In this document: piece by piece, positions 7,792 through 12,142 of the stretch
Numbering within the stretch: position 1 is the stretch's first letter
How the letters are laid out: every line of letters begins with the position of its first letter
NCBI GenBank assembly: GCA_029856445.1
Contig: JAHQWY010000084.1
Span: forward strand, 1 to 12,142
DNA from: Promethearchaeia archaeon
GTDB lineage: Archaea > Asgardarchaeota > Lokiarchaeia > Sigyniarchaeales > SOKP01
DNA length: 12,142 nucleotides
Direction: 5' to 3'
The notes under the pieces: model-generated
What the model was told of the DNA's origin: nothing
The model's database searches: none
What the model saw: the letters and a program-made list of their open reading frames with translations, nothing else
Made by a program: the position numbers and the translations under genes

Positions 7792-8628
7792 TTAGTACCT
7801 CATTTCATGAATTAAATCGTCAGTGACTCTTTTTAATTGATATTCCTTAATTTGTAATTCTAATAATCCTAATACTCTTTTGAATTTACCAGACATAGAT
7901 TCAATGTCAACTTCTGCAACTTTTTCAACTTCATTGCGCTTAATTTTAAATAGTTCTAAATTTTCCTGGATCTTCTTATATAAATTGTTAATAGAAATAA
8001 CTAAATCATCTGTATTTTTCTTCGTTATTTTACGCATTTTTCTTAAAATGGCTAATATATTTGATATAGAATTTTCCCATCTCTCGTATCTCTCATTATA
8101 ACTCTTTAATAAATCCTCAAAAAATATCGTTAATTTTGCATAAATATTATCTTTTTTACCCGATGGTTGAGATTTTTTCACTGGAGGTGTTGGTGCTAAT
8201 TCTTCTTTCTCACCGGGAGATGGTATTGTAGAAGCTTCTACTTGAATCTTAGGACGAGGAGTAGGTTTAGGTTCTTTATGAGTTTCCGATGGTTTGGCTG
8301 TTTCCTCAGGTTCAGACGTAACAAGAATTTTCTCTCGTTTTTGGGAAGGTGTTCTCTGGGTTAAAGGGACATCTTCCAAAGCATACGCCTCTGCTATTTT
8401 AGTTCTGGTTTCATGAGATAATTGTGGAGTAATTTTCACCTCTTCCTCTCTTTTTGGAAGCCCAAAGCCCTTTCCTTCAGTAGCCTCCTCCATTAAGCTC
8501 TGCAATGTTGTTTTTGTAGTTTTTGTTGAATGTAAAGCATTATCTAAGGAATAATCTTGAATATCCTCTATCTCTTTAACTTCCTCAACAATTTTTTTTT
8601 TCTTCTCTTTCTTCTTTTTCTTTGCCAT
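7792..8628 (-). CDS. Lysine-rich, Pro/Glu-rich protein with C-terminal helical domain
   Basis: I do not recognise a family for this 278-residue protein. It opens with a very basic stretch of lysines (residues 3-12), followed by an acidic segment (15-24). Residues about 35-160 are low-complexity, rich in Lys, Glu, Thr and Pro, and probably disordered, with short Pro-rich stretches near 120-150. Residues about 160-278 are predicted helical, charged and with spaced Leu/Ile positions, consistent with one or more coiled coils. The layout (basic N-terminus, flexible linker, coiled coil) is typical of adaptor or filament-associated proteins, and its place directly before the actin gene fits such a role; this is inference. 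ATG 8628 is the only start that retains the Lys block; the GTATATAGG just upstream is TATA-like rather than a Shine-Dalgarno. No membrane segment is seen. The N-terminal Lys run could also contact nucleic acid or membrane. Confidence 0.85.
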   Translation of the reverse strand: MAKKKKKEKKKKIVEEVKEIEDIQDYSLDNALHSTKTTKTTLQSLMEEATEGKGFGLPKREEEVKITPQLSHETRTKIAEAYALEDVPLTQRTPSQKREKILVTSEPEETAKPSETHKEPKPTPRPKIQVEASTIPSPGEKEELAPTPPVKKSQPSGKKDNIYAKLTIFFEDLLKSYNERYERWENSISNILAILRKMRKITKKNTDDLVISINNLYKKIQENLELFKIKRNEVEKVAEVDIESMSGKFKRVLGLLELQIKEYQLKRVTDDLIHEMRY

Positions 8629-8669
8629 AGATTATACCTATATACTTAATAAAGTTCTCATTTATGAAT

Positions 8670-9077
8670 TTATTCAAAAGGTAAGATATCCACATTAAGT
8701 GCTTTACCGCCTTTTATCAAGGCTTCTCTTAATTCTTCCATAGTAATGTTTTTTGGAGTTGGACTAATTACGGTCCAAATAGCTGTTTTTGATTTTTCTA
8801 TTATAATACTCTCTCCCCACATTAAAGAAATACCGAAATCTCCGAAAATTGTAGCAATTTTTGCTAAAGAACCAGGTTCATCAATCATAGTAATTCTAAA
8901 TTTGATTGGTTTTTCCTCCTTCGAAATTCCCACTGGAGTTATTCTTATTTCCTTTGTTTCTGAGTCACTTACAAGCATCAATTGTGAATCTGTTGTAATT
9001 CCAAGATTTTTTCTAGTTACTAATGGTAAAACTATTCTCCCCCGATTATCTATGGATATTATTTTAACATCCTTCAT
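8670..9077 (-). CDS. AbrB-like DNA-binding domain fused to an ACT domain (candidate regulator)
   Basis: This short 135-residue protein has two parts. Residues about 3-48 look like an AbrB/SpoVT-type swapped-hairpin DNA-binding domain (VKIISIDNRGRIVLPLVTRKNLGI, with the typical GRIVLP and a following helix). Residues about 58-130 match an ACT domain (RITMIDEPGSLAKIATIFGDFGI), a ligand-binding fold that usually senses amino acids or other small molecules. Together they suggest a small-molecule-responsive transcriptional regulator acting as a dimer on DNA, although AbrB-type domains also occur in non-regulatory roles. It is the first gene after a 145-base gap with a TATA-like box, and is followed by the lysine-rich and actin genes with 41- and 52-base spacers, so it may be the head of that operon and could control it. 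No ligand is known. Start ATG 9077 gives a complete AbrB domain. Confidence 0.85.
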   Translation of the reverse strand: MKDVKIISIDNRGRIVLPLVTRKNLGITTDSQLMLVSDSETKEIRITPVGISKEEKPIKFRITMIDEPGSLAKIATIFGDFGISLMWGESIIIEKSKTAIWTVISPTPKNITMEELREALIKGGKALNVDILPFE

Positions 9078-9130
9078 ATTTCTTTATAGATTACTATTTC
9101 TTTTAATAATTACAATATGGAAATAATTTT

Positions 9131-9139
9131 CTTATAAAT
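9131..9139 (-). promoter_or_regulatory. Candidate TATA box for the AbrB-ACT gene
   Basis: On the minus strand this reads ATTTATAAG, a good archaeal TATA box, about 54-62 bases upstream of ATG 9077. Transcription would begin near 9107 and give a leader of about 30 bases. The position and the match are good by archaeal standards, though no BRE was confirmed. Confidence 0.45.
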
Positions 9140-9150
9140 ATTAACGAAAT

Positions 9151-9164
9151 TATTATTAATAATA
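9151..9164. repeat. 14-bp AT palindrome upstream of the AbrB-ACT promoter
   Basis: TATTATTAATAATA is a perfect dyad, lying just upstream of the TATA-like box of the AbrB-ACT gene. It could be an operator, for instance for autoregulation by that protein. Such palindromes are frequent in AT-only stretches, so the evidence is position alone. Confidence 0.25.
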
Positions 9165-9182
9165 TTAATGAAAACTGCTTAT

Positions 9183-9213
9183 AGAAAAAGTCTAAAATAG
9201 AAATAATAAAAAG
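9183..9213 (-). terminator. T-rich stretch after the vWA gene
   Basis: Downstream of the vWA stop, the minus strand has two short T5 runs (9212-9208 and 9189-9185). These could end the vWA transcript before the AbrB-ACT promoter. The runs are short, so the assignment is weak. Confidence 0.28.
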
Positions 9214-9222
9214 AATTAGTAT

Positions 9223-11382
9223 TTAAAACTGTTCTTTATGAGATTTTAACTTTACTGTGAGGTCACGTGCTCGTTTTGAATACCAAATTAATAATTCTCC
9301 TGCATCCTCAGGTTCAAAATACTCTCCGCCGCATAAAGAAGCTGCTCGTATCATCAATTCACGATCTGGATTTCCTAAGCCAACTATATATGTAACAACA
9401 TTCGGATTATCAGATAATTTCTTGATTTCGCTTAAAAATAATTCTTGATCGGTTGGGATGCCGTCTGTAAGGAGTACAACCATATTTGGGCTATCTGGGC
9501 TGATCTGTTGAAAGTTTGCTAATACATTATTTGCCTGGACCATCGCAGCACCCATATTTGTGGCTTGTCCATAAGCATTTCCAATTCTATCTACAATCAT
9601 ACGTGCAGCATCCTCAAGAACGCCTTTTTTACCACTTGCAGAATCCATATAATAATTATTACCGAATGGGAGTATTTGGGCCTCATCTGCAAAGCGTATT
9701 ACTGCTACTTTCTCTCCAAAACCTCTACCAACTTTCTCACTTAAGAATAAAACTGCAGCGAAAGCAGCTGAAATTCTCCTCGGTATGTTGATACCATCTT
9801 TGAAATGTTTCAAAAACTCTTGGATTTCTCTTGATTCCATAGCAGCTTTTATTCCTTCAATAGCAGGAGCAATATTCGTAACAAAAACATCTCTTGCCAT
9901 CATACTCCGGCTAATATCAATTATTAAAATTGCGTTAAATGGAACTAAACCTACTGGACTTAAAGTAAGTGTAGTATTTTCAGTGACATTTGCAAATATA
10001 TCACCAGTAAGATCGGGAACTGTCTCTATAACAGAGCAAGCGATATTAACAGCATTCCATCTTAACTTTATTCCCTTAAAGATAACGTAATTTGATATCC
10101 AACCTTTCATAGAAGCAACATTTTCTCGTGCAGTACTAATTGTCTCCCAGATTGCCTCTCCCGATATTGGAGAAACTCCCAATGAAATACTCTGTAAAGG
10201 GATAATAGTTCTTTGATTTTTAGATACTTTTACTTCAAAACTTCCTATACCAGAAGCTTCTAATATCTCACTATCTATGATAATTACATTATCTGGAGTT
10301 GATTCTAAAATATCAACCTTTCCTGCTCCCATAGCCCCTGTGAGTTCATCCTCAAATGCCAGAATATCATCTTGTTGAAGTGAGAGAGATAGCTTAGTTC
10401 TAGGACTCACTAAAGCGTATCCCATTAAATTAGGTTGAGATTCAACCTGCAACATTAATTCAGAAATCTTCTCAATAGGAGGTTCAGTTGAATATACAAC
10501 AACCTGATCAGACTTAATATTGGTGTCTTCATATGTGTCAAAACTCATCTTTATATCAGTCATAGCTAGATTGACTGCATCAATCCGAGCCGATCCCATA
10601 GATCTTGTTAATGGATCCTCCCAACCTATTAACATTCCTTGCCCGAGACCCAATTGTTGAACGACATTAGGACTTAATTGAACTCTCCCTCCCTCTATGT
10701 TATTGTCTATAACAGGCTTAAGAATAACTCCGCGTTTTTGACTCGCTAACATATTAATGTCTACTTTATCAGGGTAAGCTTCAACTGGAGTTGCTGGTTC
10801 GGCAAATGATTGAGTACTAGGAGAGGGAGGAAATCCGGTAGTAGTGGGTTGAGGTGGGGGTGACGGTAAAGGCGATAAGGAAGGTTGAGGTGCGGGTTGT
10901 GGAAATTGTTGTGGAACGGCTGTCGGTGTAAGTTGAGGGATTCCACTAGGCTGGGGAATTGGAGCTGGTTGAGTCCGTAGAGGTATCTTAGGCTGAGGAG
11001 GCGTTATTTCAGGCGATGGTGGAGGTGTTGGCATCGGAGACAACAAAGATGGCTCAGTTGGTGCGGGAGTAGGTTGTTGTGTAGTAACTTTAGGAACCTG
11101 TAATTTAGGTGTAAGAGAAGTTGCAGCACTAGCAGGACGAACAGTTAATTCTACTCCTGAAAACTGCAATTCTTCAAGTATATTTTTTGCGAATTGACCT
11201 GCAAAATCTAACATATTATTTGATATTTCTACTGTTGCGACCTTTTTTAAGTTATTGTCAGCATTTATTACCTCAACGGAGTCTCCATTTTTTACACTTA
11301 ATTTATCGGCATTAGATTGACAGATTATTACTTTATCCGTAATTTCATTATTCCCATCAACAAATAGTTTAAGATCTGCCAT
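9223..11382 (-). CDS. vWA-domain protein with beta-barrel-like repeats and a long proline-rich linker
   Basis: This 719-residue protein has no signal peptide or membrane segment, so it is probably cytoplasmic. Domains in order: an N-terminal barrel-like unit (about 1-82), with a KLSVKNGDSVEVIN segment (27-40) like CDC48-N or double-psi barrels; a Pro/Gln-rich, likely disordered linker (about 96-200); two tandem similar units (about 216-298 and 305-390) sharing an EDPLTRSMGSARID / EDELTGAMGAGKVD core (255-268 and 344-357); a further beta-rich segment (about 395-475); and a vWA domain (about 480-700). The vWA MIDAS is complete: DISRS at 489-493, Thr608 and Asp640 in LLTDG. Such domains bind a metal ion and a partner protein, so a metal-dependent docking role is expected. 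The linker has short PPP stretches. Known vWA modules in prokaryotes often act in assembly with AAA+ ATPases, but none is in this window. ATG 11382 follows a TATA-like box; no Shine-Dalgarno is visible. Confidence 0.93.
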   Translation of the reverse strand: MADLKLFVDGNNEITDKVIICQSNADKLSVKNGDSVEVINADNNLKKVATVEISNNMLDFAGQFAKNILEELQFSGVELTVRPASAATSLTPKLQVPKVTTQQPTPAPTEPSLLSPMPTPPPSPEITPPQPKIPLRTQPAPIPQPSGIPQLTPTAVPQQFPQPAPQPSLSPLPSPPPQPTTTGFPPSPSTQSFAEPATPVEAYPDKVDINMLASQKRGVILKPVIDNNIEGGRVQLSPNVVQQLGLGQGMLIGWEDPLTRSMGSARIDAVNLAMTDIKMSFDTYEDTNIKSDQVVVYSTEPPIEKISELMLQVESQPNLMGYALVSPRTKLSLSLQQDDILAFEDELTGAMGAGKVDILESTPDNVIIIDSEILEASGIGSFEVKVSKNQRTIIPLQSISLGVSPISGEAIWETISTARENVASMKGWISNYVIFKGIKLRWNAVNIACSVIETVPDLTGDIFANVTENTTLTLSPVGLVPFNAILIIDISRSMMARDVFVTNIAPAIEGIKAAMESREIQEFLKHFKDGINIPRRISAAFAAVLFLSEKVGRGFGEKVAVIRFADEAQILPFGNNYYMDSASGKKGVLEDAARMIVDRIGNAYGQATNMGAAMVQANNVLANFQQISPDSPNMVVLLTDGIPTDQELFLSEIKKLSDNPNVVTYIVGLGNPDRELMIRAASLCGGEYFEPEDAGELLIWYSKRARDLTVKLKSHKEQF

Positions 11383-11721
11383 ACTTACTCATTAATTTTA
11401 CTCAATTTGTTAATATAATATAAGTGAGATTGATTAAAATTTCTATCAATTATTGTAAACAATCCTTATTAATAATAAACTAATATCAGTATAAGATATT
11501 TATCTAGTATTGATATAATGATCTACATAAATATAATTATTGGCAAAAACTTGAAGGTGAAAAATTTCCTTAAAATTTGTTGTTTTCCACATAGATTATA
11601 CTTATCCTTCCTTCAAATGGATTAAAAATAGCTTTCCTAAAAATCATATACAAAAATAGATTAATAATATATGGACATAATTAAACGTGTGAAAATGCTG
11701 AAAAATTAGGTGCTTTTAGCC
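11383..11721. other. 339-base intergenic region between Roadblock and vWA genes
   Basis: No gene or RNA gene is recognised here. It is AT-rich. The likely promoter of the vWA gene is near its left end (11411-11424). Upstream of that on the minus strand are two small inverted repeats, ATTGAT/ATCAAT (11429-11434 and 11445-11450) and ATTGT/ACAAT (11452-11463), which may be operator-like. Several T5 runs after the Roadblock stop could act as weak terminators. Confidence 0.5.
11411..11424 (-). promoter_or_regulatory. Candidate TATA box for the vWA gene
   Basis: The minus strand reads CTTATATTATATTA here, about 29-42 bases upstream of the ATG at 11382. With initiation about 25 bases downstream the leader would be very short (around 10 bases). 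A preceding CTCA could be part of a BRE. The spacing is good for an archaeal promoter. Confidence 0.45.
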
Positions 11722-12108
11722 CTACTTAGGATATCTTTTCGCTATTTCACCAGCATAATATCTAAAGATTTTCACAACCTTTCCGAGCTCTGGCATTTGT
11801 CGACATGCGCCCATTAGGAAAAATCTGCCAGCAGCACTAAGAATTATGAAACCATTATCACCACGCAAAATGACTTCAAGCATATTTTTGTAACCAAGTG
11901 ATGATATAGCATCATCTCCAGATTGAACAACCACCGCACTAAGGCTTGAGAATAAGTCTGGGTCAATATTATAACCGGGAATTGCACTAAAGGCAAGACG
12001 AAGCCCTTCCCGTGTGATTAAGGCTAATGCTTCTAATTCGCTATATTCAGTAATGGAGCTAAGGAAGTTAGAGAGAGAATGCGCTTCTTCTGGAGTTAAT
12101 TCTGCCAT
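11722..12108 (-). CDS. Roadblock/LC7-domain protein
   Basis: This 128-residue protein is a single Roadblock/LC7 domain. It shows the usual fold order: helix (about 7-20), strand LEALALITREGLRLAFS (25-41), a long helix (about 50-70, SSLSAVVVQSGDDAISSLG), then strands NMLEVILRGDNGFIILSAAG (75-94) and RFFLMGACR (95-103), and a C-terminal helix (107-125). Roadblock proteins bind or regulate small Ras/Rag-like GTPases (as MglB with MglA) and are much expanded in Asgard archaea. No GTPase gene is in this window, so the partner is unknown. It sits at the right edge, upstream of the vWA gene on the same strand but across a 339-base gap, so it may be a separate transcript. ATG 12108 gives the expected domain start. 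No Shine-Dalgarno is seen, and the TTTTATACA just upstream is too close to the start to be a normal TATA box for it. Confidence 0.93.
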   Translation of the reverse strand: MAELTPEEAHSLSNFLSSITEYSELEALALITREGLRLAFSAIPGYNIDPDLFSSLSAVVVQSGDDAISSLGYKNMLEVILRGDNGFIILSAAGRFFLMGACRQMPELGKVVKIFRYYAGEIAKRYPK

Positions 12109-12142
12109 AATGTATAAAATTTTTTTTATTCAATTAATAATA

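Noticed and set aside
9516..10090. Plus-strand frames of 91 and 101 codons opposite the vWA gene, and a 61-codon minus-strand frame at 10761-10946
   Set aside because: The vWA domain and Pro-rich linker occupy this DNA in the proper frame; the other frames are His/Leu-rich artefacts of it.
11570..11647. Small minus-strand ORF of 25 codons in the gap (another of 30 codons overlaps it at 11500-11592)
   Set aside because: Both are short, overlap one another in different frames, have no ribosome-binding signal and no recognisable product; chance ORFs in AT-rich DNA are expected.
12112..12120. TATA box for the Roadblock gene
   Set aside because: TTTTATACA sits 4-12 bases from the ATG, which would put transcription start inside the gene.

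Overview
The window looks like a stretch of chromosome from an Asgard archaeon, most likely Lokiarchaeia-like. The pointers are a full-length divergent actin homologue that keeps actin's GDEA, ELPDG and WIG landmarks, a Roadblock/LC7 protein, very AT-rich DNA, archaeal TATA-like boxes, U-rich terminators and almost no Shine-Dalgarno sequences. The clade is inferred; no rRNA or other marker gene is present. No tRNA, rRNA, insertion sequence or CRISPR array was seen.

Nine of the ten genes are on the minus strand and are read from right to left. From the right edge they are: a Roadblock/LC7 protein (12108-11722); a 339-base gap with a likely promoter; a 719-residue protein with beta-barrel-like repeats, a proline-rich linker and a vWA domain with an intact MIDAS (11382-9223); an AbrB-ACT regulator (9077-8670); a lysine/proline-rich protein with a helical C-terminus (8628-7792); the actin homologue (7739-6552); and, 21 bases further on, an 863-residue helical-repeat protein with a C-terminal CHAT fold that has lost both catalytic residues (6530-3939). 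Further left are a PLD-fold protein without its HKD catalytic motif (3699-3205), an apparently solitary N6-adenine DNA methyltransferase (3148-947) and a VOC-family protein (912-505). At the left edge, a plus-strand gene runs in from outside the window, encodes an imperfect tandem repeat, and ends 10 bases from the VOC gene.

The most notable part is the block from about 3.2 to 12.1 kb. It combines a divergent actin, a pseudo-CHAT scaffold, a vWA adhesion-type protein, a lysine/proline-rich linker protein, a Roadblock protein and a small regulator. Several members have an enzyme or binding fold with altered active-site residues: the CHAT His and Cys are replaced, the PLD HKD is absent, and the actin ATP-site Asp is Asn. 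This suggests an assembly or signalling module rather than a set of catalysts. I infer a cytoskeletal or signalling locus with actin, CHAT-like and vWA proteins as partners; shared strand, order and spacing support this, but nothing here proves it. The methyltransferase/VOC end looks like a separate accessory segment.
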